Shown here piece after piece: positions 42,683-52,029 of a stretch of 53,211 nt of DNA. Both the position numbers and the translations under genes were made by a program. Position 1 is the first letter of the stretch. Each line of letters starts with the position of its first letter. Under the pieces are notes generated by a model. That model did no database searches and was not told where the DNA came from. It saw only the letters and a list, made by a program, of their open reading frames with translations. Source of the stretch: Rhodanobacter sp. (GTDB taxonomy: Bacteria; Pseudomonadota; Gammaproteobacteria; Xanthomonadales; Rhodanobacteraceae); the NCBI GenBank assembly GCA_030148505.1, contig JASBTI010000031.1, forward strand, positions 1 through 53,211, given 5' to 3'.

Positions 42683-45126
42683 CGGATCGACTCCCGCGGA
42701 GCGTGCTCGGTGCTGGTCGCCTGGCCAAGACTGTGAGTCAGACTGTGCCATGCACGATCCAACAGACTGTCTTTTTGGGGGGGGAGCTCGCGAACCGTGC
42801 CGCTGGCGATTGCCAGCGTCAGTTGATGCAGGGTCATGGCGTCGCAGCGCAGGCCTCGCCGGGTTACAAACAGCGTGTTGCCGGACACCGGTGAGAACCA
42901 GGCCAGCTTGCGTTGCGTGTGCTGCCCCGTTTTCGTATCGAGAAACTCGAACCAGGTGCCAAACGGCAGCTTGCGAAGGTGGTTGTGGATGCGTGCTTCT
43001 TGCGGACCCAGCATCGGCAATGGCGCAGCAGGCTGTGTTGTCGCCGGCGTTCGAGTCGGCGTTTCGCTTCGCTCACCGAGGCGGTGGTGCTGCTTGAGGC
43101 GCTGTGCAAGATGCGTGGTGCTGGTCCGGTTGTTAGCGGCTATGGCAATGGCGGGGGGGCTTGATGGGAGCCGGTCGGACGCGGGCCAATTCGTCGAGCT
43201 CGACGCTGCCGCCAGCGTTTTTTCGCTGTTTTGCGTGGTTTCGGTTTCGCTGGTGTCGACGGTCACTGATGGCTCGGTGGCGGGGGGCGACGGCATCGGC
43301 TTTGCGATATCCACGGCAATGCTTGCCAGCAAGCGTCGGGTCATCTGCTCGGCGTCCTCGACCGGCATGCCGATCTGTTGCAAGCCGGCCTCCACTTCCT
43401 GTTGCAGTTGTTGCCGGTCGTCGATCGGCAACCGACCGAGCAGCTGATCGGTAATCATCAGCTGACCCTTAAAGGCGGTACTGTCCTGGCCGTGGCGTAA
43501 CAAGGTCAACGCCAGCACGTCGGACCAGGCACGGTCCAGGAGGGTGCGAAGGAGGCCGCGCGGCGACGACTGGGTAAAGCGCTCCGCCATCAGCTCGCCA
43601 GCCTGGCGGCGGGCCTGATTGAGCCGCTCCCGCCCCTTGGCTGCCTCCACATGGCGGCGCTCAGCCGCTTTTGCCTTGCGGCTTAGCAAGCCGAGGTGGT
43701 GCTCGATATCGGCCAGCAGCGTCGTATACAACCCTGCGCTGGGGGGCTCCTGGTTGGCGCGCTTGACCAACTGCTGGAGCTTTTCGGCAAGTGGTCGATT
43801 GCTCTGGTCGTCGCCCTCATCGAGCCAGTCATTGGCAGCGGCCGCGACGGTATCAAGCAGCTTGCGCGCGGGATGTTCGTGTTGCTCGAAAAAATCGCTG
43901 TCGGTGACGGCCATGCGCAATACCGGCAGTTGCAAGTCGCCGAGCAGCGCGCGCGCGCTGCCGCCCTGCCGCATCTGCTGGCCCAGTTGCTCAAATAGCA
44001 TGGCGACCAGTTCCACCGTGTCGCCTTGCTCGCCACTCAATTGGGTGGAGGGGCTATCGGCCGGTTTGCCGGCATTGAGCTGGGCCAGCAGCTCCTCGCG
44101 CAGGCGTTGGGCGCTGCGCAATTCGCGGCTGGCCTTGTCGGTAACCTGGGCCAGATGCTGCTGCAAAGCTCCCAGGGCCGTCTGCAGCTCTTCTTTGCTG
44201 GCGGTGCGCCCCGCCGATGGGCGGCCCGGAGCAGTGTCTCCGCCACGTTGCTGCGCCAGCAGATTCCGCAGCGACTCAAGTACTTCGATGGAGCCACCTT
44301 CGCGGTTTGTCGCACCTGCGTCGGGCGCGGGTGCCGCGGCTTTCTGGCCGGGCGGCCCGGAGCTTTTTTCGACAGCGACCGTGTCATGGCGGGAGTGTTG
44401 TTGGACCTGGCGAGGTACTGGTGCATGGCGCAGTTGCCGCAGGATGCCGTCGCCGATCAGCTGTGCATTGACAGCGTCGTATACGCTCGCCAGAGAGGGA
44501 ATGATGTGCTTGTCGAAGCTTTGCAGCATTAGCAGATGATGCTGCAAAGGCAACTTCAGCTCGCCACCGGCGAGGTGAAATATCCGGGCCAGGGAATGAG
44601 GGCCTAGCGGTAACGCATCGCCCTCCAGCGGCGGCGCGGCAACCAATACCGCCAGCCGATAACCGAGTTCATGCAAAATCTGACTGTGTCGCGCTTCGCC
44701 GCGACCGCCAAGTTGCGTTACAGCCATGGAGAGCTCCTGCTCGGCTGGATCGAGCAGCTCCAGCGTCCGCCAGGGCTTGTCGCTCGAACCGCTGGGGGCG
44801 GTGTCCGGTTCGCGGCCCATCGTGTTGAATGCCGCATTGAGTCCGCTGTTGAAGCGTTGTTCGAACAGCACACGATCCTGCAATACACGCTGACGGCTGA
44901 AGAAATAGTCCTGCTGTTCGGCGGTACGGTGGGTGCGTTCAGCCAGTGCGAACAATTGCTCCTCAAAGCCCCGCAGACAACGTCGCAAGGGTTCATGCAG
45001 TGTTTCCAGGCACTGCAGATAACTGGAATCCAGCAATTTCTGCGCGCGCGCAGGCCACCGATTCTGGCTGCCTTGGGTGGTATGAGGGGTCGCTGCGCTG
45101 CGACGCCGATCCTTTTCGACATCCAT
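42679..45126 (-). CDS. Large DUF1631-family protein
   Basis: An 815-residue protein matching the DUF1631 pattern: an N-terminal part (LLDSSYLQCLETLHEPLRRCLRGFEEQLF), helical middle with alanine/glutamine-rich linkers, and a C-terminal small beta domain (PFGTWFEFLDTKTGQHTQRKLAWFSPVSGNTLFVTRRG) that resembles a PilZ/YcgR-N-like barrel. No signal peptide or membrane segment. Family members are sometimes misnamed thymidine phosphorylase; I see no such motifs. It is coupled to the PilZ gene, which points to c-di-GMP signalling. Confidence 0.85.
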   Translation of the reverse strand: MDVEKDRRRSAATPHTTQGSQNRWPARAQKLLDSSYLQCLETLHEPLRRCLRGFEEQLFALAERTHRTAEQQDYFFSRQRVLQDRVLFEQRFNSGLNAAFNTMGREPDTAPSGSSDKPWRTLELLDPAEQELSMAVTQLGGRGEARHSQILHELGYRLAVLVAAPPLEGDALPLGPHSLARIFHLAGGELKLPLQHHLLMLQSFDKHIIPSLASVYDAVNAQLIGDGILRQLRHAPVPRQVQQHSRHDTVAVEKSSGPPGQKAAAPAPDAGATNREGGSIEVLESLRNLLAQQRGGDTAPGRPSAGRTASKEELQTALGALQQHLAQVTDKASRELRSAQRLREELLAQLNAGKPADSPSTQLSGEQGDTVELVAMLFEQLGQQMRQGGSARALLGDLQLPVLRMAVTDSDFFEQHEHPARKLLDTVAAAANDWLDEGDDQSNRPLAEKLQQLVKRANQEPPSAGLYTTLLADIEHHLGLLSRKAKAAERRHVEAAKGRERLNQARRQAGELMAERFTQSSPRGLLRTLLDRAWSDVLALTLLRHGQDSTAFKGQLMITDQLLGRLPIDDRQQLQQEVEAGLQQIGMPVEDAEQMTRRLLASIAVDIAKPMPSPPATEPSVTVDTSETETTQNSEKTLAAASSSTNWPASDRLPSSPPAIAIAANNRTSTTHLAQRLKQHHRLGERSETPTRTPATTQPAAPLPMLGPQEARIHNHLRKLPFGTWFEFLDTKTGQHTQRKLAWFSPVSGNTLFVTRRGLRCDAMTLHQLTLAIASGTVRELPPQKDSLLDRAWHSLTHSLGQATSTEHAPRESIR

Positions 45127-45212
45127 GCAAAATCTGCCTGTTTCCCGGAGCGACGAGTTTATGCCGGATGCTGCGGGTATGCCATGACGGGCATCGGCAG
45201 GTCCAGCGACCT

Positions 45213-46379
45213 TTAAGGCAGGAAGCTCGCCACTACGTCGTTCAGAAAGCGCTGGCCCAGCGGTGTCGTCTGCAGCCGCTCTGACGAATCATATAGCCAT
45301 CCGCGCCGCATGGCGGTGGCCAGCGCGGCTCGGAGGGTTGTAGGCGACAGGCCGGTTCTTTCGCTGAAATCGCCATGCGGGACCCCGTCGATGAGCCGCA
45401 AGGCGTTCAACATGTATTCGAAGGGCAGTTCGGGAGGGGCGACCGTGTTGTCGCCCCCAATGCGGTCTGCCCCGCCGCGGGCGCCCAGGTAGGCACGCGG
45501 ATGGCGCGTTTTCCAGCGACGGCGAATCTGCCCGGTTTCGCTATCGCTGATTTTGCCGTGGGCACCCGCGCCGATACCCAGGTAGTCGCCGAATCGCCAA
45601 TAGTTGAGGTTGTGCGTACAGCGCCGGCCCGCCGCTGCATAGGCCGAAATTTCATACTGGCCGTAGCCTGCGCAGGCCAGGCGCTGTTCGCAAGCTTCCT
45701 GCATTGACCAGGCGTAATCGTCATCCGGCAACGGCGGCGGATTGGCGGCGAAAGCGGTATTCGGCTCCAATGTCAGCTGGTAATGGGAAATGTGCGCCGG
45801 TTCGAGGGCGAGCGCACGCTCGACATCCTGCAGTGCGCCTTCGAACGTTTGCTGAGGCAGCGCATACATCAAGTCCAGGTTGATATTGGCATAGCCGGCA
45901 TCCTGCGCCGATTTGACGGCGGCTTCGGCCTCGCTGGCGCTGTGGATACGACCGAGTCGGCTCAGCTTGTCGTCGTCAAAGCTCTGGATGCCGAACGAGA
46001 GTCGGTTTACGCCGGCTGCCAGGTAGCCGTCGAAACGACCGTGCTCGACGGTACCGGGGTTGGTTTCGAGAGTGACTTCGACATCGTCCTTGAGCGACAA
46101 CCGCTCGCGCACTCCATCGAGCAGGCGTGCTATCAACGCCGGTGCGAACAGGCTCGGCGTGCCGCCGCCGAAGAAAATGCTGACGATAGGGCGGCCGTTC
46201 AGCGCGCTGCCGAAGTCGGCGCGATCGGCGTCGAGGTCGGCCAGCAGATGATCGATGTAGTCGGCGTACGGTGGCGGCTCATGGCGCAGGCCATGCGAGT
46301 TGAAGTCGCAGTAAGGGCATTTCTTCACGCACCAGGGCATGTGGATATAGAGCGACAGCGGTGGTGCGATCAGGCTCAT
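45213..46379 (-). CDS. hemW: HemW-type radical SAM haem chaperone
   Basis: A 388-residue radical SAM protein with the CxxxCxxC cluster in WCVKKCPYCDFNSHG, GGGTPSLF, LETNPGT, RLSFGIQSFDD and the HemW C-terminal domain (NLNYWRFGDYLGIGAGAHG). HemW delivers haem to apoproteins; older annotations call it oxygen-independent coproporphyrinogen oxidase-like. ATG 46379 (MSLIAPPLSLYIHMPWC) is the start, 4 bp after the rdgB stop; the longer frame lies in rdgB. Confidence 0.94.
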   Translation of the reverse strand: MSLIAPPLSLYIHMPWCVKKCPYCDFNSHGLRHEPPPYADYIDHLLADLDADRADFGSALNGRPIVSIFFGGGTPSLFAPALIARLLDGVRERLSLKDDVEVTLETNPGTVEHGRFDGYLAAGVNRLSFGIQSFDDDKLSRLGRIHSASEAEAAVKSAQDAGYANINLDLMYALPQQTFEGALQDVERALALEPAHISHYQLTLEPNTAFAANPPPLPDDDYAWSMQEACEQRLACAGYGQYEISAYAAAGRRCTHNLNYWRFGDYLGIGAGAHGKISDSETGQIRRRWKTRHPRAYLGARGGADRIGGDNTVAPPELPFEYMLNALRLIDGVPHGDFSERTGLSPTTLRAALATAMRRGWLYDSSERLQTTPLGQRFLNDVVASFLP

Positions 46380-46383
46380 GTCG

Positions 46384-46983
46384 TCAGCCGCCGTATTCGG
46401 CCAGCCGGGCATGCAGCTGCGCCAGGGCACGGCCACGATGGCTGAGGCGATTCTTCAGAGCCGGGTCCAGTTCGGCAGCGCTGGTCAGTTGGCCTGCGGG
46501 CAGAAACAGCGGGTCGTAGCCGAATCCCCCGACGCCGCGCGGGGTCTCGAGCACGCGACCGTGCCAGCGGCCCTCGACGACCAGTGGCGTGGGATCATCT
46601 GCGTGTTGCAGCAGCACCAGCACGCAGATGAAGAACGCTTCGCGCTTGTCCTGCGGCAGGCCATCGAGCTCGTGCAGGAGCTTTGCGTTGTTCGCTGTGG
46701 CGTCACCGTGGCTGCCGGCGTAGCGGGCCGAATACAGCCCCGGGGCGCCTCCCAGTGCCGGGACGCACAGCCCGGAATCGTCAGCCAACGCGGGCAGTCC
46801 GCTCGCCCGCGCTGCATGACGTGCCTTGAGCAAGGCGTTTTCGATGAAGCTGAGGCCGCTCTCTTCGGCATCGTCGATGCCAAGGCTCCCCTGCGCGATC
46901 ACTTCCAACCCGCTGCCGGTCAGCAGGGCGTTGAACTCGGCAAGCTTGCCACGGTTGCTGCTGGCCAGGACGATGCGTTGCAT
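46384..46983 (-). CDS. rdgB: dITP/XTP pyrophosphatase
   Basis: A 199-residue Ham1/RdgB that removes non-canonical purine NTPs. The start IVLASSNRGKLAEF, ADDSGLCVPALGG, RYAG and the end GFGYDPLFLP...HRGRAL are all present. It lies between rph (upstream, 92 bp) and hemW (4 bp downstream), the usual rph-rdgB-hemW order of gammaproteobacteria. Confidence 0.97.
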   Translation of the reverse strand: MQRIVLASSNRGKLAEFNALLTGSGLEVIAQGSLGIDDAEESGLSFIENALLKARHAARASGLPALADDSGLCVPALGGAPGLYSARYAGSHGDATANNAKLLHELDGLPQDKREAFFICVLVLLQHADDPTPLVVEGRWHGRVLETPRGVGGFGYDPLFLPAGQLTSAAELDPALKNRLSHRGRALAQLHARLAEYGG

Positions 46984-47074
46984 GTGGATACGGGTCCTCT
47001 GGGTGTTGTTGGCAGCGCCTTGCGCGCACGCGCAGCGAACGGATGGGCGTGATCGCTACGCTAGCGTGGCACGC

Positions 47075-47812
47075 TTACGGCGTTGAGGACGCCAGCGCCG
47101 CGCGTTGTGCGGCAACCAGCTCGCCGATCCCTTGCTCGGCCAGCGCCAGCAAGGCATCCATCTCATCACGACGGAACGCATGACCCTCGGCGGTGCCTTG
47201 TACCTCGATGAAGCCGCCGCCATCGTTCATCACCACGTTCATGTCGGTATCGCAGTTGGCGTCTTCGGCATAATCGAGGTCGAGTACCGGCATGCCCTGG
47301 TAAATGCCCACGGAAACGGCGGCCACCGCGCCAACGATCGGGTTGCGCTTCAGGTTTTCGCGTTTCATCAGCACGGTCACTGCGTCGACCAAGGCCACAT
47401 AGGCGCCGGTGATGGCCGCAGTGCGGGTACCGCCATCGGCCTGCAGCACATCGCAGTCGAGGGTGATTACACGCTCGCCCAGTGCCTGGCGATTGACGCA
47501 GGCACGCAGGCTGCGCCCTATCAACCGCTGGATCTCCATGGTGCGCCCCCCCTGGCCGCCACGGGCAGCCTCGCGCTGCATCCGCGTATTGGTGGCGCGC
47601 GGCAGCATGCCGTACTCGGCCGTGACCCAGCCTTCACCCTTGCCACGCAACCACGCCGGGGTACGGTCCTCGATGCTGGCGGTACACAGCACCCGGGTGT
47701 CGCCAAAACTGACCAGTACCGAGCCTTCGGCGTGGCGGGTGTAATGACGTTCGATGCCGATCGTGCGCAATTGATTGCTGGCGCGGCCGCTGGGACGGGT
47801 AACGGAATTCAT
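47075..47812 (-). CDS. rph: Ribonuclease PH
   Basis: A 245-residue phosphorolytic exoribonuclease that trims tRNA 3' ends. Motifs: [113 protein letters not shown] 47812 gives the standard N-terminus; the longer frame is not needed. Divergent from yicC with 79 bp between. Confidence 0.97.
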   Translation of the reverse strand: MNSVTRPSGRASNQLRTIGIERHYTRHAEGSVLVSFGDTRVLCTASIEDRTPAWLRGKGEGWVTAEYGMLPRATNTRMQREAARGGQGGRTMEIQRLIGRSLRACVNRQALGERVITLDCDVLQADGGTRTAAITGAYVALVDAVTVLMKRENLKRNPIVGAVAAVSVGIYQGMPVLDLDYAEDANCDTDMNVVMNDGGGFIEVQGTAEGHAFRRDEMDALLALAEQGIGELVAAQRAALASSTP

Positions 47813-47891
47813 GGAGAGTGGCCGGATTGGGCAAGGCAGGACCGGAGAGTTTACCATTGCGTTCCTTTATTCCGCGCCGGACGGTTCAACC

Positions 47892-48752
47892 ATGATTCGC
47901 AGCATGACCGCCTACGCCAGTGCCGAGAGCACGGGCCCCGCCGGGACGCTCAGCTGTGAGCTGCGCACGGTGAATCATCGCTATCTGGAGCTCAGTCCAC
48001 GCCTGCCCGAGGATCTGCGCGGGCTGGAGTCGTCGTTGCGAGAACGGGTGGCCGCCAAGTTGTCACGCGGAAAACTCGATCTGACGGTGCGACGCACCGG
48101 CGATGGTCGCAACGAGGCATTGCAGGTCGACAACGGGTTGCTGGGACGGTTGTCCGAGTTGGCTCTGGATCTCGATGCGCGCTTTCCGAAGATGCGTGTC
48201 GAATTCACCGAATTATTGCGCTTCCCCGGTGTGATGCGGCAGGCCGAAAATGACCCGCAGGCACAACAAGCCGCGTTGTTCGACGTGCTGGACCGTGCTC
48301 TGGATGCCCTCACCGCCACGCGTGAGCGGGAAGGAGCCAAGCTGGAGCAGATCCTGCGAGACAAACTCGATGGTATCGAGCGGGTGGTTGCGGATGTACG
48401 TGCATGGATGCCGCAAATTCATGCTGCACTGCGGACGCGGCTGGAAACCCGGCTGGCGGATCTCAAGCAGCCGTTGGAGCCGGGACGGCTGGAGCAGGAG
48501 CTGGTGCTGCAGATCACCCGCACCGACGTGGACGAAGAGCTGGATCGACTCAATACGCATATCGATGAAACTCGCCGGGTTCTGGGCCTCGATGAACCGG
48601 TTGGCCGTCGTCTCGACTTTCTGATGCAGGAATTCAATCGCGAGGCCAATACCCTTGGCTCCAAATCGGTCGACGCACGCAGTACGAATGCTGCAGTCGA
48701 GCTGAAGGTGCTGATTGAGCAAATGCGTGAACAGGTACAGAACATCGAGTGA
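47892..48752 (+). CDS. yicC: YicC/YloC family endoribonuclease
   Basis: A 286-residue YicC. Family features: MIRSMTAYAS at the start, ELRTVNHRYLELSPRLPE, and the C-terminal DVDEELDRLNTHIDE...GRRLDFLMQEFNREANTLGSKS. YicC is an RNase that in E. coli works on the small RNA RyhB with PNPase. ATG 47892 begins the conserved region. It is followed directly by gmk (start 3 bp past its stop), a common pairing. Confidence 0.95.
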   Translation: MIRSMTAYASAESTGPAGTLSCELRTVNHRYLELSPRLPEDLRGLESSLRERVAAKLSRGKLDLTVRRTGDGRNEALQVDNGLLGRLSELALDLDARFPKMRVEFTELLRFPGVMRQAENDPQAQQAALFDVLDRALDALTATREREGAKLEQILRDKLDGIERVVADVRAWMPQIHAALRTRLETRLADLKQPLEPGRLEQELVLQITRTDVDEELDRLNTHIDETRRVLGLDEPVGRRLDFLMQEFNREANTLGSKSVDARSTNAAVELKVLIEQMREQVQNIE

Positions 48753-48754
48753 TC

Positions 48755-49405
48755 ATGAGCATCGAATCGACTCCTCCACGCGAAGGTACGCTGTTTGTGG
48801 TCGCGGCGCCCTCCGGTGCCGGCAAGTCCAGCCTGGTCAATGCCCTGCTCGAACGCGAGCCGGCGATTTCGCTGTCGGTGTCGCATACCACGCGGCCGCC
48901 ACGACCGGGCGAGACGTATGGACGCCACTACTATTTCGTCGAGCGCAACGAGTTCGAACGGGAAGTTGCCGAACGTATCTTTCTGGAACACGCCGAAGTA
49001 CATGGCAATCTCTACGGCACCTCGCGCACCACGGTACAGGCCCTGCTGGCACAGGGCCGTGACGTCCTGCTGGAAATCGATTGGCAGGGCGCCGAACAGA
49101 TCCGGCGCAGCAAACCCGATTGTGTCAGCGTATTCATTCTGCCGCCGTCGCGGGCAGAACTGGAGCGGCGTTTGCGCGGTCGCGGCTCGGACAGTGCCGA
49201 GGTGATTGAGCGACGGTTGCACAATTCCCGGGAAGAGATTGCGCATGCTCACGAGTTCGACTATATCCTGATCAATGACGAGTTCGGACAGGCATTGGGA
49301 GACCTGCAGGCCATTGTTCGCGCGGTACGTCAACGCAGTGCATTGCAATGGCGTCGGCACGAAACCCTGATTGCCGAGCTGCTGGCGGCCGATCCCGCCA
49401 AGTGA
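48755..49405 (+). CDS. gmk: Guanylate kinase
   Basis: A 216-residue GMP kinase with the P-loop APSGAGKSSLV, the GMP-binding SVSHTTRPPRPGE and GRHYYFVERNEFE, and the lid ERRLRGRGSDS. It makes GDP from GMP. ATG 48755 (MSIEST) is preferred; the GTG two codons earlier overlaps the yicC stop and is possible. The rpoZ gene that often follows gmk is absent; the mla operon follows instead after 79 bp. Confidence 0.96.
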   Translation: MSIESTPPREGTLFVVAAPSGAGKSSLVNALLEREPAISLSVSHTTRPPRPGETYGRHYYFVERNEFEREVAERIFLEHAEVHGNLYGTSRTTVQALLAQGRDVLLEIDWQGAEQIRRSKPDCVSVFILPPSRAELERRLRGRGSDSAEVIERRLHNSREEIAHAHEFDYILINDEFGQALGDLQAIVRAVRQRSALQWRRHETLIAELLAADPAK

Positions 49406-49484
49406 GGCCGCGTTAACCGTTGCCACATCGCCTTTGCTGATATCGTAGGTTACCTTCAGCACTTTGCCATGATGCTTCCCCTCC

Positions 49485-50321
49485 ATGACCGATTTCGTTC
49501 ACGCCACGACTGATGACAGCACCTTGGTGCGTATTCGCGGGCTGACCACCGTGCTGAACGGAAAGCCCATTTTTGACGGGCTGGACATGGATATTCCGCG
49601 CGGCAAGGTCACCGCGATCATGGGTGCCAGTGGTACCGGCAAGACCACCTTGCTCAAACACATCACCGGCCAGATGCGGGGTGATGCAGGCGAAATTCTG
49701 GTGAACGGGCAAAACGTTGCCACGCTTTCGCGCGACCAGTTGTTCACGCTGCGCGAGGGGATCGGCTATCTGTTTCAGAATTCGGCCTTGCTGACCGATT
49801 ACGACGTCTTCGAGAACGTGGCTTTTCCCCTGCGCCAGCATACGAAACTGCCGGAAGTACTGATCCGCAATCTGGTGATTTTGAAGTTGCAGGCGGTGGG
49901 CCTGCGCGGTGCGGCCTCCCTGATGCCCGGCGAGCTCTCCGGTGGCATGGCCCGTCGTGTGGCATTGGCCCGTGCCATCGTATTCGACCCGATGTTGATC
50001 CTCTACGACGAACCTTTCGTGGGACTTGATCCAGTCGCCCTCAATCAGGTGCTGAAATTGATCCGCACACTCAACCAGACACTCGGCATCACCAGCGTGC
50101 TGGTGGCTCACGAACTCGAGGCGGTCAAGCAGGTGGCCGATCATGTGTTTCTGATCGCCAACGGCAAGGTGGTGGCGCAGGGAGACCCCCGAACGATCGC
50201 CGAAGACGGCTCCCCATGGACACGGCAGTTCTTCGGTGGCGAGGCAGATGGGCCGGTGCCGTTCCAGTATCCCGCTGGTGACCTGGGTAAGGCGCTGGGC
50301 TTTGCGGGGCTGGCGAAATGA
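49485..50321 (+). CDS. mlaF: MlaF, phospholipid-transport ATPase
   Basis: A 278-residue ABC ATPase of the outer-membrane lipid asymmetry system: Walker A MGASGTGKTT, Q-loop YLFQNSALLTDYDVFENVAFPLR, signature LSGGMARRVALARAI, Walker B LILYDEPFVGLDP and H-loop VAHE. It powers MlaE. It starts the mlaFEDCB operon and overlaps mlaE by 4 bp. The C-terminal tail (FGGEADGPVPFQYPAGDLGKAL) is typical. Confidence 0.95.
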   Translation: MTDFVHATTDDSTLVRIRGLTTVLNGKPIFDGLDMDIPRGKVTAIMGASGTGKTTLLKHITGQMRGDAGEILVNGQNVATLSRDQLFTLREGIGYLFQNSALLTDYDVFENVAFPLRQHTKLPEVLIRNLVILKLQAVGLRGAASLMPGELSGGMARRVALARAIVFDPMLILYDEPFVGLDPVALNQVLKLIRTLNQTLGITSVLVAHELEAVKQVADHVFLIANGKVVAQGDPRTIAEDGSPWTRQFFGGEADGPVPFQYPAGDLGKALGFAGLAK

Positions 50322-51094
50322 AGCCGCGTACAGGAATCGGCGGCAACCTGATTGTCCAGTCCTTGGCGCAGATCGGCAGTGGCGGATTGTTCCTGCTGAC
50401 CTTGTTGGCGGCGATTCCCCGCAGCCTGCGTTATTTTCGCGAAACGCTTCGCCAGTTGTGGTTTGTCGGGGCGATGAGCCTGACCATCATCATGGTCTGC
50501 GGGTTGTTCGTAGGCATGGTGCTGATGCTGCAGCTGTATCACGTGCTGTCGATCTTTGGGGGTACTTCGGCCAGCGGCATGGTGGTGGCCTTGTCGGTAT
50601 ATCGCGAATTGGGCCCGGTGGTGACTGCCTTGCTGTTTGCCGGGCGTGCCGGTACCTCGATCACGGCCGAAATCGGCTTGATGCGTGCTACCGATCAGAT
50701 CGACGCAATGGAAATGATGGCGGTCGATCCGATCGCCTATGTCGCCACACCGCGCTTTTTGGCAGGCTTGATCGCGATGCCCCTGCTGACCTGTGTGTTC
50801 TGCGCGATGGCGATTTTCGGTGGCCACCTGGTCGGCGTCACCTGGCTGGGCATCGACAATGGCACGTTCTGGTCGAACATGACTGCAGTGGTCGATCTGC
50901 GCACCGACATCGTCAATGGCGTGTTGTTCAAGAGCCTGGCATTCGGCACGGTGGTTTCGCTGATTGCCGTCTATCAGGGGTTTGCCACACCGCCGACCAG
51001 CGAGGGTGTGGCATACGCAACGACCCGTACGGTGGTGGCCTCGTCGATCGCCATCCTGGCGATCGACTTCGTGCTTACCGCTTTCCTTATGTGA
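50318..51094 (+). CDS. mlaE: MlaE, phospholipid-transport permease
   Basis: A 258-residue inner-membrane permease with about five or six helices (ISLTIIMVCGLFVGMVLMLQ-like segment, residues ~55-75) and the conserved RAGTSITAEIGLMRATDQIDAMEMMAVDP and PPTSEGVAYATTRTVVASS motifs. It moves phospholipids between MlaD and the membrane. ATG overlaps the mlaF stop (ATGA). Confidence 0.95.
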   Translation: MKPRTGIGGNLIVQSLAQIGSGGLFLLTLLAAIPRSLRYFRETLRQLWFVGAMSLTIIMVCGLFVGMVLMLQLYHVLSIFGGTSASGMVVALSVYRELGPVVTALLFAGRAGTSITAEIGLMRATDQIDAMEMMAVDPIAYVATPRFLAGLIAMPLLTCVFCAMAIFGGHLVGVTWLGIDNGTFWSNMTAVVDLRTDIVNGVLFKSLAFGTVVSLIAVYQGFATPPTSEGVAYATTRTVVASSIAILAIDFVLTAFLM

Positions 51095-51143
51095 CTGACA
51101 TGACCATTTTTTCGTACATCCGCAACTTATCGAGGAACGTGCC

Positions 51144-52004
51144 GTGAGCCAGCCAAGAAGTTCGTATGCCGTCGGCACCGGTCTGTTCATCGTGCTGGGT
51201 TTTGCCGCGCTGGCGTATCTGGCGACGCAGACCACGTCGATCGCCAATGTGCATCAGGGTGCCAGCTATACGGTGGACGCGCATTTTGCCGACATCGGAC
51301 AGTTGAAGGATCGCGCGCCAGTGAAGATCGCCGGCGTCAGGGTAGGGCAGGTGCAGTCGATCAGCCTGGCGCCTGGCCAGGATGCCGCTGACGTGAAACT
51401 CTCCATCGACACGCGCTATGACCGGATTCCGCTTGATTCGGTGGCGAGTATCTACACCAGCGGTCTGCTCGGCGATCAATACATCGGTATCGAATATGGC
51501 CATTCAAAAAAGGTCGTGGCCAATGGGGGGACGCTGGCGCTGACCAAACCGGCCCAACAGCTGGAGGCGATGTTGAGCAAGTTCTTCGGTGCCGGTGGGG
51601 TCGCCGACAACCTGGGTGGAACGTATAGCGTGACCGCTCGCTTCAATAATGTGGGGACGCTGTCCGTCGGCGCTCCGGTCAAAATGGCAGGGGTCCCGAT
51701 CGGTAGTGTGCAATCGGTTCAGGTCGATCCGGTCAAACTGGATGCCAAGGTGACCCTGGCTATCGACAAGCGCTATGACCAGATTCCCGACGATTCGGCG
51801 GCAGCGGTATTCACCAGCGGTTTGATCGGCACCCAGTATGTGGCGATTCAACCCGGTGGTTCGCCGGATGTGCTCAAAAACGGCGATCAGTTGATCCTGA
51901 CCCAGTCGGCGATGCAGCTGGAGGACCTTATCGGCAAGTTCCTGGTCAACGGTTCGTCCAATGGCAGCAGCAAACCGTCCACTACCCCCTCCGGCAAGCA
52001 TTGA
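51144..52004 (+). CDS. mlaD: MlaD with two tandem MCE domains
   Basis: A 286-residue protein with one N-terminal transmembrane helix (YAVGTGLFIVLGFAALAYLA) and two MCE domains, residues ~40-148 and ~159-267. They align along their whole length: DIGQLKDRAPVKIAGVRVGQVQSI with NVGTLSVGAPVKMAGVPIGSVQSV, and RYDRIP-DS-A-IYTSGLLG-QYI-I with RYDQIPDDSAAAVFTSGLIGTQYVAI. Typical MlaD carries a single MCE domain and forms a hexameric ring. The tail (NGSSNGSSKPSTTPSGKH) is low complexity. GTG 51144 has GAGGA upstream. Confidence 0.93.
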   Translation: MSQPRSSYAVGTGLFIVLGFAALAYLATQTTSIANVHQGASYTVDAHFADIGQLKDRAPVKIAGVRVGQVQSISLAPGQDAADVKLSIDTRYDRIPLDSVASIYTSGLLGDQYIGIEYGHSKKVVANGGTLALTKPAQQLEAMLSKFFGAGGVADNLGGTYSVTARFNNVGTLSVGAPVKMAGVPIGSVQSVQVDPVKLDAKVTLAIDKRYDQIPDDSAAAVFTSGLIGTQYVAIQPGGSPDVLKNGDQLILTQSAMQLEDLIGKFLVNGSSNGSSKPSTTPSGKH

Positions 52005-52029
52005 GCCGGCTTCCTTGAAGGAGTTTTTC

